From positions 1,860,001-1,924,000 of the forward strand of contig CP179198.1 in assembly GCA_051201585.1 (NCBI GenBank): a stretch of DNA of 64,000 bases, in the 5' to 3' direction. A program made the position numbers and the translations under genes. The notes beneath the pieces are model-generated. The model was given only the letters and a program-made list of their open reading frames with translations, made no database searches and was not told the origin of the DNA. Shown piece after piece: positions 9,335 through 18,873 of this stretch; the stretch's first letter is position 1, and each line of letters opens with the position of its first letter. The stretch is from UBA868 sp016776875 (GTDB lineage Bacteria > Pseudomonadota > Gammaproteobacteria > Arenicellales > UBA868).

Positions 9335-10698
9335 ACACGCGTGTTCACATCGCCGGGATTGGCGGCACCTTCATGACTGGACTCGCTCTTCTGGCGCGAG
9401 AGCGTGGCTTCGATGTGCACGGTTCAGATCAGGCTATTTATCCGCCGATGAGCACCCTACTTTCGACCGAACGGATCCCGGTCACTGGAGGTTATGAGCC
9501 AGAATCCCTCCTTCCCCATACCGACATGTGTGTTATCGGAAACGCGCTGTCCAGGGGAAATCCTCTGATCGAACACATTCTTGAAAACCGGATTCCTTAC
9601 ACTTCAGGCGCAAGCTGGCTACGCGAATCGCTGATCCCTACCCAAAAAGTACTCGCCGTCGCCGGTACCCATGGCAAGACAACCGCAAGTAGCATGGCCG
9701 CTTTCATTATGGACTGTTGTGATGCCTCGCCCGGGTTTTTGATTGGCGGCATCCCCGGCAATTTTCCAGTCTCGGCACGACTCGGGGAAAGGGACTGGTT
9801 CGTGATTGAAGCCGATGAATACGATACTGCATTTTTTGATAAACGCTCTAAGTTTATGCACTATCGACCCGATGTTTTATTGATGGGCAATCTTGAATTT
9901 GATCATGCTGATATTTTCTCCTCACTTGAAGACATTAAAAGACAATTTGCTTATCTACTGCGAAGCGTGCCACCCAATGGTAGTGTTGTTATCAATAGAG
10001 ATGACCCCAACCTCGGGGAGGTTCTGGAGCAAGGATGTTGGTCGAAGATTGTTGAATTCAGCTGCCAGGACGAGCGTTGTGAATGGTTTGTTCAGGCACT
10101 TACTGAAGATGCGAGTGAATTCGATGTCTACCAATCCGGTCATTTGTTAGGCCGTGTCACCTGGCCTCTATTTGGCGCACATAATATGATGAACGCACTT
10201 GGCGCAATCGCCAGTTGTTCTCAGGCGGGGATCAAACCCTTAGAAGCCTGTAACTGCCTAAGTGATTTTGAGCTCCCGAAGCGACGTCTTGAGCGACTTA
10301 ATTCTGAGGGTTCCATCGCACTGTTTGACGACTTTGCGCATCACCCGACCGCGATCAAAAACACACTTGAGTCAATACAAGCAGCGGCGCCAGGACAGCG
10401 CGTGATAGCAGTAATTGAACCACGATCAAACACGATGAAGCTTGGCAGTCAGCAGGACTTACTCTCAAAGGCGCTTGTTCATTGCGATCTTGCTGTCATA
10501 TATCGTCGGCCAGATTTGAGCTGGGACCCCGCAACGCTTGCACTTCACTCACCCGAGACTAAACTTCTTGCTCTCGATACGGTCGATGCGATACGCGACG
10601 CAGTCGTGAAAGAAGCTCGAATCGGGGATCAAGTCGTAATGATGACAAACGGTAATTTTGACGGACTTAAAGATCTGCTGCAGAACGATCTCGCCTGA
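9331..10698 (+). CDS. mpl: UDP-N-acetylmuramate:L-alanyl-gamma-D-glutamyl-meso-diaminopimelate ligase
   Basis: Mpl ligates recycled murein tripeptide to UDP-MurNAc. It has the Mur-ligase N-domain motif GIGGTFMTGLALLA, the ATP-binding AGTHGKTTASS (residues 111-121), the central-domain signature VIEADEYDTAFFDKR and the C-domain DDFAHHPTAI. The family's DEYDTAFFDKRSKF distinguishes Mpl from MurC. Length is 455 residues, as expected. The start is a TTG at 9331 overlapping the preceding gene's stop. Confidence 0.96.
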   Translation: MNTRVHIAGIGGTFMTGLALLARERGFDVHGSDQAIYPPMSTLLSTERIPVTGGYEPESLLPHTDMCVIGNALSRGNPLIEHILENRIPYTSGASWLRESLIPTQKVLAVAGTHGKTTASSMAAFIMDCCDASPGFLIGGIPGNFPVSARLGERDWFVIEADEYDTAFFDKRSKFMHYRPDVLLMGNLEFDHADIFSSLEDIKRQFAYLLRSVPPNGSVVINRDDPNLGEVLEQGCWSKIVEFSCQDERCEWFVQALTEDASEFDVYQSGHLLGRVTWPLFGAHNMMNALGAIASCSQAGIKPLEACNCLSDFELPKRRLERLNSEGSIALFDDFAHHPTAIKNTLESIQAAAPGQRVIAVIEPRSNTMKLGSQQDLLSKALVHCDLAVIYRRPDLSWDPATLALHSPETKLLALDTVDAIRDAVVKEARIGDQVVMMTNGNFDGLKDLLQNDLA

Positions 10699-10723
10699 AT
10701 GACACTTTTCGAAGGATGAAGAC

Positions 10724-11353
10724 ATGAAAAACCTAATTAGCGCCCTCAGTATCTTTTTAGCATTTACCCTGCCTAGCGCCGCTCAGGAATTCCAAGAGGA
10801 TGTTAACTTTTTTCCGCTAATTGTCGAACAGCCTGTTAGGACAGGAGACCGAATCGAAGTTTTGGAAATTTTTTGGTATGGCTGTCCACACTGCTACGCG
10901 TTAGAGCCCTATCTGAAAAAATGGCTCAAAAACAAACCCGAATTTGTTGAGTTTGTCCAATTGCCCGCTGTGCTCAATCGCTCTTGGGCGTTTGACGCGA
11001 GAGTGTTCTATACCTTCGTTGCCTTGGGCCTGATGGACGAGTTACACGAGGCATATTTTGACGCGATTCATAAGGATCGCAGGCGCATGAAAAATGTTGA
11101 GCAAGTGGCCTCTTGGGCTCAAGAGCAAGGGATTGACCCCCAATTGATTCTGGATACTTTTAATTCCTTTGGCGTTGATTCAATGCTAGCCAATGCAACG
11201 CAAATGTCAGGGCGATACGAAGCAGATGGCGTGCCAACGATTATTATCGATGGAAAATATCGTACAACCGTTTCTCTTGCTGGCGGTCATAATGAAATTA
11301 TTGACCTTATTAATTATCTCGCTCAAAGGGCCAAGAGCGAGCGGGCAGACTAG
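10724..11353 (+). CDS. dsbA: Periplasmic thiol:disulfide interchange protein DsbA
   Basis: This 209-residue protein has a cleavable signal peptide (about residues 1-20, ending SAA-QE) and a thioredoxin fold with an inserted helical domain. The active site is FWYGCPHCYALEP (Cys54, Cys57), and the cis-proline loop is DGVPTIII near residue 167. DsbA introduces disulfides into exported proteins. The ATG follows AAGGATGAAGAC. No dsbB is present nearby. Confidence 0.95.
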   Translation: MKNLISALSIFLAFTLPSAAQEFQEDVNFFPLIVEQPVRTGDRIEVLEIFWYGCPHCYALEPYLKKWLKNKPEFVEFVQLPAVLNRSWAFDARVFYTFVALGLMDELHEAYFDAIHKDRRRMKNVEQVASWAQEQGIDPQLILDTFNSFGVDSMLANATQMSGRYEADGVPTIIIDGKYRTTVSLAGGHNEIIDLINYLAQRAKSERAD

Positions 11354-11372
11354 CAGGAGCAAGATCCAAGTC

Positions 11373-12245
11373 GTGTCACGTAATCCACAGGAATATCAAA
11401 TCTACTATCACGTGGGATTGGGAAAAGCGGCATCGACTTACCTGCAAAATCGAATCTTCCCCGCGCTTGACGGCATTCGCTATATCCATCGCGATCGATA
11501 TCGACGGTATCGATCAATAATTGACAAATCACACGATGACCGTTATCTGGTCTCTCGTGAAGCGGCTTTCCGACTCGACCAACGTCTTGAGGAATTCGCT
11601 TCCTTCAAGTCTGACGCAAAAGTCATTCTCGTACTCCGCCGGCACGATCGCTGGATCGCGTCACACTATCGGCGATACGTTAAAAATGGCGGCAGCCTTT
11701 CTTTTGATAAATATGTTGACCTTGATAGTGCCTCACCACTGATCTGGGACAAAAAGAAAATGTCTTTTTTTGCAATGATTCAAAAGATTGAAAATCGATT
11801 TGGCTCTAAACCTCTAGTCCTTTTTCATGAAAATTTGCAAAACGATCCTTTCCAGTTGATTGACCAGTTATGCCGTTTCACGGGAGCAACTTATCGTCGC
11901 GAGCGGATTGATCTTTCAGTTGTGCACCGGTCCTGGAGCGACAAACAGCTGAAGTTTTCAAAAATAGTTGGGCGGTATCTATTTTCTGAAGTGCCAAAAG
12001 CTCATTCACATGCCGGATTCAATCGTGTCCAGCGTCGACTAAAACTGTGGGCCTGTTACGCCATCTTAGGGGTGGCCCGATTAATCCCGAAGCGTTTTTT
12101 GGGAGACGCTCCACTGATTCCCCCGAAGGACCTAGAACGCATCAGGCAAACATTTTTGGATGACTGGGAAGCTTGTCAGCAATATGCAGAGATCAACAAC
12201 CCTAAATTGAACGCAGCTAGGTCATCAGAAGGCCAGAACCTCTGA
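11373..12245 (+). CDS. Sulfotransferase-like protein
   Basis: This 290-residue protein resembles P-loop sulfotransferases. It has an N-terminal PAPS-loop-like YHVGLGKAASTYLQNRIFP, a following KVILVLRRHDRWIASHYRRY (the 3'-phosphate-binding RxxxxxxxS-type block) and a C-terminal helical tail. The acceptor is unknown; carbohydrate or lipid sulfation are options. I place the start at the GTG at 11373, after an AGGAG at 11354-11358. The longer open frame would run backwards through dsbA. The 3' end overlaps the convergent marC gene by 29 nt. Confidence 0.7.
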   Translation: MSRNPQEYQIYYHVGLGKAASTYLQNRIFPALDGIRYIHRDRYRRYRSIIDKSHDDRYLVSREAAFRLDQRLEEFASFKSDAKVILVLRRHDRWIASHYRRYVKNGGSLSFDKYVDLDSASPLIWDKKKMSFFAMIQKIENRFGSKPLVLFHENLQNDPFQLIDQLCRFTGATYRRERIDLSVVHRSWSDKQLKFSKIVGRYLFSEVPKAHSHAGFNRVQRRLKLWACYAILGVARLIPKRFLGDAPLIPPKDLERIRQTFLDDWEACQQYAEINNPKLNAARSSEGQNL

Positions 12246-12849
12246 TCCCATCGAACACAAACTGAACAGCAAGTGCTGTCAACAGTAATCCGAAAATTCG
12301 ACTGACCACGTTCATTCCGGTAACGCCAAGAAGTCGTTGGACGGCGCTAGAAACCAGCATTAGCGCCAAAGTCATTAAAAGCACCAGCGTAAGACTAGAC
12401 ACGATAGCCAGTTGCTTTATTAGGTCACCGTCAGTGTTCGCCATCAACAAAATAACGGCACCAATCGCGCCCGGACCTGCGATCAGGGGAGTCGCAAGTG
12501 GAAAAACGGCAATATCCTTACGCGCACGCGCCTCGTGATCTTCATCCCGCGTGGTCGATGACACGCCCGAGTGTCGCGCAAAAACCATATCGAGACCCAC
12601 CAGGAAAAGTAAGATGCCCCCAGCCGTCCGAAGCGCCGGAAGAGAAATTCCCAATCGGTCCAGAAGCACTTGCCCAAAAAACGCAAAAATATATAAAAGA
12701 CAGGATGCCAACGCGACCGACCTGAGTGCGGTGCGCCACCGCTGACTTGATGACATCTCCCTGGACATCGCTGCATAGACAACAGCGATATCTATCGGCC
12801 CAATAGTCGCAAAAAAAGTAGTAAACCCGATGATTAACGCGTCAGACAC
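12217..12849 (-). CDS. MarC-family integral membrane protein
   Basis: This 210-residue protein has six predicted membrane segments and the two duplicated signature regions of MarC/UPF0056. These are FFATIGPIDIAVVYAAMS near the start and VFPLATPLIAGPGAIGAVIL in the middle. Family function is unresolved, and the old link to antibiotic resistance is not established. The start is a GTG at 12849. Its end overlaps the convergent sulfotransferase gene by 29 nt. Confidence 0.88.
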   Translation of the reverse strand: MSDALIIGFTTFFATIGPIDIAVVYAAMSREMSSSQRWRTALRSVALASCLLYIFAFFGQVLLDRLGISLPALRTAGGILLFLVGLDMVFARHSGVSSTTRDEDHEARARKDIAVFPLATPLIAGPGAIGAVILLMANTDGDLIKQLAIVSSLTLVLLMTLALMLVSSAVQRLLGVTGMNVVSRIFGLLLTALAVQFVFDGIRGSGLLMT

Positions 12850-12879
12850 GCGGATTAACCCACGTGTAGGTGAATGATA

Positions 12880-14277
12880 TTAGCTGAAACGTCCAACCCC
12901 TTCTTTCTCTAGGTCATCCATCGTTCGAGAAATCCCCTCGCGTAGAATTTTAACCATATCATCAATTTGTTCTGAGGTAATGCATAGCGGAGGCGACATG
13001 ACACACATATTAATCAGTGGGCGTACAAGTAATCCTAACTGCTGACAGTATTTGTCAATCCGACTCCCCACGGCGTAATCCAACTCTAGTGGCTGTTTAC
13101 TTTCTTTACTCACGACGCATTCAAGACAGCCCATCAATCCGTGGCCTCGAATGTCGCCCACAATTGGCAAATCGGCCAGGCTTTGAAGTTGGCTCTGCAT
13201 ATAAGGACCAAGCGCCCGCGCATTGTCCAGTAAACCGTCGGATTCAAAAAGATCCATATTGGCAAGTGCCGCAGCGCACGCAACCGGATGACCCGAGTAG
13301 GTAAACCCGTTCGAGAACACGGCGCCCCCCTCCACACTTTGACTCACTTCATCAATTAGCCGGTCCGATATGATCATTGCTGCTAAAGGCACATATCCGG
13401 AGGTCAACCCTTTGGCAGAAATAATGATATCGGGTGTAATGTCAAAGACAGGCTCAGAGGCATACCAATGCCCCAGCCGACCAAAACCGGTAACGACTTC
13501 GTCAGAAATATAAATAACGTTATGGCGACGACAAACCTCGAGACACGCGGCATGGTATCCATTCGGCGGTACGATTACGCCACCAGAGGCTAAAATGGGT
13601 TCAGCGATAAATGCTGCCACCTTATCTGCTCCAACCTCCAGGATTTTTTCCTCAAGTTCAAGAACTAACTTTTCTCGAAACTGGTCAACGGTCATCCCAT
13701 CAGGGCGGCGATAGGGATTGGGCGACGAAATGAAGTGCACCGTATCAAGGCGGGTATCGAGCCAGTTCTTATCTCGAGATTTGCCTGATACCGCCGCTGA
13801 TAAGAACGTGCTTCCGTGATAGGCATCTTCGCGCGAGATGATGTGCTTTTTCTGATCTCGACCAAGGACATTGTTATAAAACATGACAAATCGTAGCGCA
13901 GAGTCCACGGCGGTTGATCCGCCCGTCGCGTAAAAAACATGATTAAGATCGCCCGGCGCGACAGAGGCCAAGCGCTCAGCAAGTCGAGCTGCCGGTTCGG
14001 TAGGATGACTCCATGGACTCGTATAAGAGAGCTTCATCGCTTGCTCATTCATAGCGGTGACGATTTCTTTACGGCCGTGTCCCGCATTAACGCACCACAT
14101 CCCTCCCGGGCCATCTAGTAGACGATTACCTTCTGCATCGTAAACGTATGTTCCATGCCCCGCGCCAATAATCGTTTTATTAGTCGACGTGTCACCGAAA
14201 GATTCCCATGGATGCACGACATGAGCATCCATTTTCCGGACCGCTTCTAGGTCCATGTCGATTAGATTTGACGCCAT
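12880..14277 (-). CDS. Class III (omega-amino acid type) aminotransferase
   Basis: This 465-residue PLP enzyme has Lys289 in IISAKGLTSGYVPL as the Schiff-base lysine, Asp259 in YISDEVVTGFGR and the cofactor loop ATGGSTAVDSALRF. It resembles the subgroup using pyruvate as acceptor with taurine, beta-alanine, putrescine or similar omega-amines. The donor cannot be fixed from sequence, and no catabolic partners are adjacent. The ATG at 14277 has a strong AAGGAGAG. It lies 30 nt upstream of marC on the same strand. Confidence 0.9.
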   Translation of the reverse strand: MASNLIDMDLEAVRKMDAHVVHPWESFGDTSTNKTIIGAGHGTYVYDAEGNRLLDGPGGMWCVNAGHGRKEIVTAMNEQAMKLSYTSPWSHPTEPAARLAERLASVAPGDLNHVFYATGGSTAVDSALRFVMFYNNVLGRDQKKHIISREDAYHGSTFLSAAVSGKSRDKNWLDTRLDTVHFISSPNPYRRPDGMTVDQFREKLVLELEEKILEVGADKVAAFIAEPILASGGVIVPPNGYHAACLEVCRRHNVIYISDEVVTGFGRLGHWYASEPVFDITPDIIISAKGLTSGYVPLAAMIISDRLIDEVSQSVEGGAVFSNGFTYSGHPVACAAALANMDLFESDGLLDNARALGPYMQSQLQSLADLPIVGDIRGHGLMGCLECVVSKESKQPLELDYAVGSRIDKYCQQLGLLVRPLINMCVMSPPLCITSEQIDDMVKILREGISRTMDDLEKEGVGRFS

Positions 14278-14408
14278 ACGCTCTCCTTAATAACCAATTC
14301 TATTCAATTTTCATGATGAAAATATAGCTTCTTTTGAATAATCGGAAGTGAAGCCAATAAACAGTCACTACCCTTTTGGATACTCTAAAAGTTAAACTTC
14401 ACCCTATT

Positions 14409-15785
14409 ATGGTTATTTCTAATCCCGAAATTTTTAAAGCCTACGACATCCGAGGCATCGTAGACGTTTCGTTGACAACCGAAATTGTCGAGCAAATCGG
14501 TCGGGCAGTCGGTAGTGAAGCACTCACTGCTGGGGATTCCTCAGTGGTGATCGGTCGAGATGGCCGGCTTTCAGGCCCCAGCATCTCAAACGCTCTGAAA
14601 CAGGGCATTCATGACACCGGTTGCAATACTGTCGATATCGGGATGGTGCCCACCCCTCTCACCTATTTTGCAACCTATGAACTTCAAGCAGGCTCTTCGG
14701 TATCAGTTACAGGAAGTCATAATCCGCCAAACTACAATGGCCTGAAGATTATGGTGGGCACACACACGCTTGCGGCTGATCGCATTCAAGACTTACGCCG
14801 GCGAATTGAGACTCAAAATTTTTTGCACGGCGTTGGTACTGGCTCTTCTTTTGATATTGTGCCGACTTATCGAAATCGAGTAGTTGACGATATCAAATTA
14901 GCTCGCCCCCTTCGAGTGATTACAGACTGCGGCAACGGAGTTGCCGGTGTACTTGCACCTCAGCTATTACGTGAACTCGGTTGTGAAGTGATTGAGCTTT
15001 TTACCGAAGTCGATGGCAATTTCCCGAATCATCACCCGGATCCTAGCGTACTTGAAAATATGGCGGACCTCATCTGCGCCGTTGATGAGCATGACGCGGA
15101 CCTCGGTCTGGCATTTGATGGCGATGGGGATCGACTTGGCGTCATCACAGATGCCGGTCAAGTGATTTGGCCAGATCGACAAATGATCTTGTTTGCCCAA
15201 GACATTATCTCCCGGAATCCAGGGGCAGAAATTATTTACGATGTGAAATGTACGAGACTACTCCCTCAGGCAATCGAAAACGCCGGAGGTAAGGCCACCA
15301 TGTGGAAAACAGGTCATTCTTTTATTAAGGCAAAACTGCGGGAGACTCAAGCGGCAATGGGTGGCGAAATGAGCGGCCATCTTTTTTTTAAAGAGCGTTG
15401 GTATGGGTTTGACGATGCCCTCTATGCCGCTGCTCGTTTATGCGAAATAGTCTCTCAGGGAAAAGACTCCGCAAGCGAATTATTTGCCAAAATACCGGAC
15501 ACCGTTAACACGCCAGAGTTGAAACTCGAAATGAATGAGGGTGAGCATTATCAACTCATCGCGGAGCTTGTCGATACGGGAGCATTCCCGGGTGGGAATA
15601 TTTGCGCAATTGATGGGTTGCGTGTTGACTTCGAAGATGGATTTGGTCTGGCTCGAGCCTCCAACACAACGCCAACTGTCGTTTTCCGTTTTGAGGCGGG
15701 CACCGAAACTGCGTTAGAAAATATTATGGCGCTTTACCGACAGCGGATCCTTGCCCTTAGACCAGGATTAACGCTCCCTTTCTAA
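14409..15785 (+). CDS. Phosphomannomutase / phosphoglucomutase
   Basis: This alpha-D-phosphohexomutase of about 458 residues is of AlgC/ManB type. It has the substrate loop FKAYDIRGIVD, phosphoserine loop VTGSHNPPNYNG (Ser103), metal loop FDGDGDRLGV and sugar-binding GGEMSGHLFF. It interconverts 1- and 6-phosphohexoses for LPS, exopolysaccharide or nucleotide-sugar supply. I prefer the ATG at 14409, giving AlgC-like length, over a TTG eleven codons upstream. It converges on parC across a 114-bp gap without a clear terminator. Confidence 0.93.
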   Translation: MVISNPEIFKAYDIRGIVDVSLTTEIVEQIGRAVGSEALTAGDSSVVIGRDGRLSGPSISNALKQGIHDTGCNTVDIGMVPTPLTYFATYELQAGSSVSVTGSHNPPNYNGLKIMVGTHTLAADRIQDLRRRIETQNFLHGVGTGSSFDIVPTYRNRVVDDIKLARPLRVITDCGNGVAGVLAPQLLRELGCEVIELFTEVDGNFPNHHPDPSVLENMADLICAVDEHDADLGLAFDGDGDRLGVITDAGQVIWPDRQMILFAQDIISRNPGAEIIYDVKCTRLLPQAIENAGGKATMWKTGHSFIKAKLRETQAAMGGEMSGHLFFKERWYGFDDALYAAARLCEIVSQGKDSASELFAKIPDTVNTPELKLEMNEGEHYQLIAELVDTGAFPGGNICAIDGLRVDFEDGFGLARASNTTPTVVFRFEAGTETALENIMALYRQRILALRPGLTLPF

Positions 15786-15899
15786 GCACAAATCCGAAGT
15801 CGGAATAATCCTGATTTAGGTGTCATCAGTCCCGGATCCTCGCGCTAAAGACCTTTTTTACTGACGATAAAACAATTTCCTTTGATCGTGATTCCAGGA

Positions 15900-18200
15900 T
15901 CAAGCGAGTATTGTCTCAACCCCCGTGGCTCGCTTATATCCGCGGGGCAGTGCTCTTCCACGTTGCGCGCGTGATCCGACAAATGTGTCGATATCTTTCG
16001 GCTTGAGTCTCATATGTTGCTTACCCGCGAAAAGCCGAAGAGAGTCTCCCTCTCGAAAAACCGCAACGCTTTGTAATTTTTCATCACCCGCTTTGTGACG
16101 TGCTGCCGGGATGTTAATTAACTTCACGCCCTTGCCCCTGTTAAGCTGGGGTAACTCTGCCAACGCAAATATCAAGAGTCTGCCCGTATCCGTAATTGCC
16201 GCCACCCAGTCATCTTCATATTCAAAAATGCGTTGGGGTGGCAACACGCCACCTGCTCGAACAGTAAGCGCAGCCTTACCCGATTTGTTTCGAGTCAGTA
16301 AATCTTCAAGTGTTGCCACAAATCCATAACCGGAATCGGACGCAAGCAAAAATTGACTCGAATGCTCGCCGATCATCACACCAGCGAAAGTGGCTCCTGG
16401 CGGCGGCTTAAGCGTTTTACCCACAGGCTCGCCCAAGCTTCGCGCCGATGGCAGTTCATGAGAACGAAGCCCATAGACACGACCCGTCGAATCTAGGCAG
16501 AGCAAAGGTTGATTGGTTCTCCCGGGGCCGGAGTGTAGATAGCCGTCATCTCCTCGATAAGCGAGTTCACGCGGATCAACCTCCAGACCCTTGGCCGCTC
16601 GGATCCACCCTTTTTTAGAGAGCACAACCGTGATGGGCTCTGAGGGGATTAGAGCGCTCTCACTCAGGGCTTGAGCTGCCTCTCGCTCAACTAAAGGAGA
16701 GCGTCGGTCATCACCAAATTCCTCTGCATCTGCGGTGAGCTCTTTTTTAACAACTGTTTTTAATCGGTCGCGAGACTTCAGTATTTTTTGCAACTCGGCT
16801 TTCTCTCGAGATAATGCCTGTTGCTCTCCCGTAATCTTAATCTCTTCAAGTCTGGCAAGATGGCGCAGCTTAAGCTCAAGAATTGCCTCCGCTTGAGTCT
16901 CGCTCAATTTAAAACGCTTTATCAGAACACGCTTTGGTTCATCCTCTTTGCGAATGATTTTTATAATTTCATCGATATTTAAAAAGGCAATGAGTAGTCC
17001 ATCTAAAATATGCAGTCGTTTAACGACTCGATCCAAACGATACGATAGCCGGCGCTTAACGGTCTCAAGACGGAATTCCAGCCACTGTTTTAGCGCTTCG
17101 CGAAGATCAAAGACTTTAGGCCGTCCATCAAGACCAATCATATTCATGTTGACCCGATAAGTTTGCTCTAGCGAAGTGGTTGCAAATAGGTGAGTCATCA
17201 ACACAGCGCGATCAACGCGATTTGACCGAGGCTCGATCACAATTCGAATCGGATTCTCGTGATCTGACTCGTCCCGGATATCTCCCACCATGGGCAACTT
17301 TTTGGCATTCATCTGATTCGCGATTTGTTCGATCACCCGCTCACCAGAGACTTGATACGGCAACGCTGTGATTGCAATATCGCCGTTTTCATCTACCCAA
17401 ACGGCACGTTGACGGATTGAGCCATAGCCCGTCCGATAGATATCACGAATTTCCGCCTGAGGCGTTACGATTTCCCCGCCGGTCGGGAAATCCGGACCTT
17501 TCACATGGTCGCACAAATCATCAAGGCTCGTCCTTGAATGATCAAGCAGTCGAATACACGCACTGACGACCTCACGTAGGTTGTGCGGCGGTATGTCAGT
17601 TGCCATTCCCACTGCGATTCCTGAACTCCCATTCAGTAAGACATTTGGCAAGCGGGCGGGCAGGAGGCGCGGTTCACGCAGGGTACCGTCGAAATTAAGC
17701 CCCCATTCGACAGTCCCCTGACCCAGTTCTGAAAGCAACATCTCAGCAAATCCCGAGAGTCGCGCCTCCGTGTATCGCATTGCGGCGAAGGATTTAGGAT
17801 CATCTTGAGACCCCCAGTTGCCCTGTCCATCTACCAGTGGATAGCGGAAACTGAAGGGTTGCGCCATTAACACCATGGCCTCGTAACATGCTGAATCGCC
17901 GTGAGGGTGGAATTTTCCAAGCACGTCCCCGACCGTCCTGGCCGACTTTTTATACTTTGAGCTTGCTGCGAGACCGAGCTCCGACATGGCATAAACAATC
18001 CGACGCTGCACGGGCTTAAGTCCATCCGCCAAGCTCGGTAACGCGCGATCCAGCACCACGTACATTGAGTAATTAAGGTAGGAGCGCTCTGTAAATTCGG
18101 AAATCGCCACTGACTCAATGGGTCTCAATATCTTCTCTGGAGTCGATTTAGACCGTGTCGGCGTTTTCCGCTTTTGTTTTCGTCGAGTAGGTGCAGGCAT
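15900..18200 (-). CDS. parC: DNA topoisomerase IV subunit A
   Basis: ParC, with ParE, decatenates daughter chromosomes. The 766-residue protein has the catalytic tyrosine Tyr143 in AAMRYTEARLSG and the quinolone-determining region GKFHPHGDSACYEAMV. Both classic resistance positions carry wild-type residues (Ser103 and Glu107, equivalent to E. coli Ser80 and Glu84). A basic N-terminal extension of about 28 residues (RRKQKRKTPTRSKS) precedes the conserved core. Its partner parE lies about 13 kb away rather than adjacent. Confidence 0.97.
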   Translation of the reverse strand: MPAPTRRKQKRKTPTRSKSTPEKILRPIESVAISEFTERSYLNYSMYVVLDRALPSLADGLKPVQRRIVYAMSELGLAASSKYKKSARTVGDVLGKFHPHGDSACYEAMVLMAQPFSFRYPLVDGQGNWGSQDDPKSFAAMRYTEARLSGFAEMLLSELGQGTVEWGLNFDGTLREPRLLPARLPNVLLNGSSGIAVGMATDIPPHNLREVVSACIRLLDHSRTSLDDLCDHVKGPDFPTGGEIVTPQAEIRDIYRTGYGSIRQRAVWVDENGDIAITALPYQVSGERVIEQIANQMNAKKLPMVGDIRDESDHENPIRIVIEPRSNRVDRAVLMTHLFATTSLEQTYRVNMNMIGLDGRPKVFDLREALKQWLEFRLETVKRRLSYRLDRVVKRLHILDGLLIAFLNIDEIIKIIRKEDEPKRVLIKRFKLSETQAEAILELKLRHLARLEEIKITGEQQALSREKAELQKILKSRDRLKTVVKKELTADAEEFGDDRRSPLVEREAAQALSESALIPSEPITVVLSKKGWIRAAKGLEVDPRELAYRGDDGYLHSGPGRTNQPLLCLDSTGRVYGLRSHELPSARSLGEPVGKTLKPPPGATFAGVMIGEHSSQFLLASDSGYGFVATLEDLLTRNKSGKAALTVRAGGVLPPQRIFEYEDDWVAAITDTGRLLIFALAELPQLNRGKGVKLINIPAARHKAGDEKLQSVAVFREGDSLRLFAGKQHMRLKPKDIDTFVGSRAQRGRALPRGYKRATGVETILA

Positions 18201-18289
18201 AAGTGAAATCAGTCTTCGGTGTGGCAGAATTGGCGCTTAATGCGAGTCTCTAGCGCCCCATTATAACGGGGTCTTCTGCGAAACTTCCT

Positions 18290-18829
18290 ATGAACCAAAC
18301 TCAAATTGAAGCAAATCGCTTAATCGATGGCTCAACACCAATGAACTCCAATCAAATACTGGAGAAGCTTATCGAACTTGGTATTGATTGTTCGACCATC
18401 GACCACCCCCCTATGTTCTCCGTTAGTGACAGTAAATTCCTTCGAGCAACACCGCAAGGACAAGGCGATCTTAAAAATCTTTTTCTGAAAAATAAAAAGG
18501 GTCAGATGTGGTTGGTTAGTTGTCATGAAGATCAAAAGGTTGACTTAAAAGCGCTCGCCCGAAGGCTTTCGGCCGGAAGGTTTTCGTTTGGATCCGAGCA
18601 GCGGTTAATGGAATATCTAGGCGTCCGTCCCGGCTCAGTCTCTCCACTTGCCCTGATCAACGATCGCGGTTGTGCCGTTAAATTTATTATCGACAGTAAC
18701 CTTGTAAAAACCGAAAATCTCTATGTTCATCCATTAATCAATACCCGAACCACAACAATTCGCAGCAAAGATCTGCTGATGTTTGCGTCTCATATTGATC
18801 ATCCGGCTCACGTGTTAGATTTTGACTGA
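18290..18829 (+). CDS. Prolyl-tRNA editing protein (YbaK/ProX domain)
   Basis: This 179-residue stand-alone aminoacyl-tRNA deacylase resembles PrdX/ProXp. Family members hydrolyse mischarged tRNAs such as Ala-tRNA(Pro). Visible blocks are GDLKNLFLKNKKGQMWLVS, with the conserved lysine that supports deacylation, and YLGVRPGSVSPLAL followed by INDRGCAVKFIID. The ATG at 18290 is used; a second ATG at 18341 is also possible. It is followed 44 nt later by an amidase gene on the same strand. Confidence 0.88.
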   Translation: MNQTQIEANRLIDGSTPMNSNQILEKLIELGIDCSTIDHPPMFSVSDSKFLRATPQGQGDLKNLFLKNKKGQMWLVSCHEDQKVDLKALARRLSAGRFSFGSEQRLMEYLGVRPGSVSPLALINDRGCAVKFIIDSNLVKTENLYVHPLINTRTTTIRSKDLLMFASHIDHPAHVLDFD

Positions 18830-18873
18830 AATCGCATAGACTCTGAACGACGTACTCCACCCGATGCAAAATA

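Noticed and set aside
11193..11372. N-terminal extension of the sulfotransferase-like protein back into dsbA
   Set aside because: It would overlap 160 bp of dsbA with low-complexity hydrophobic sequence. The family motif starts well after the GTG at 11373, which has an upstream AGGAG.
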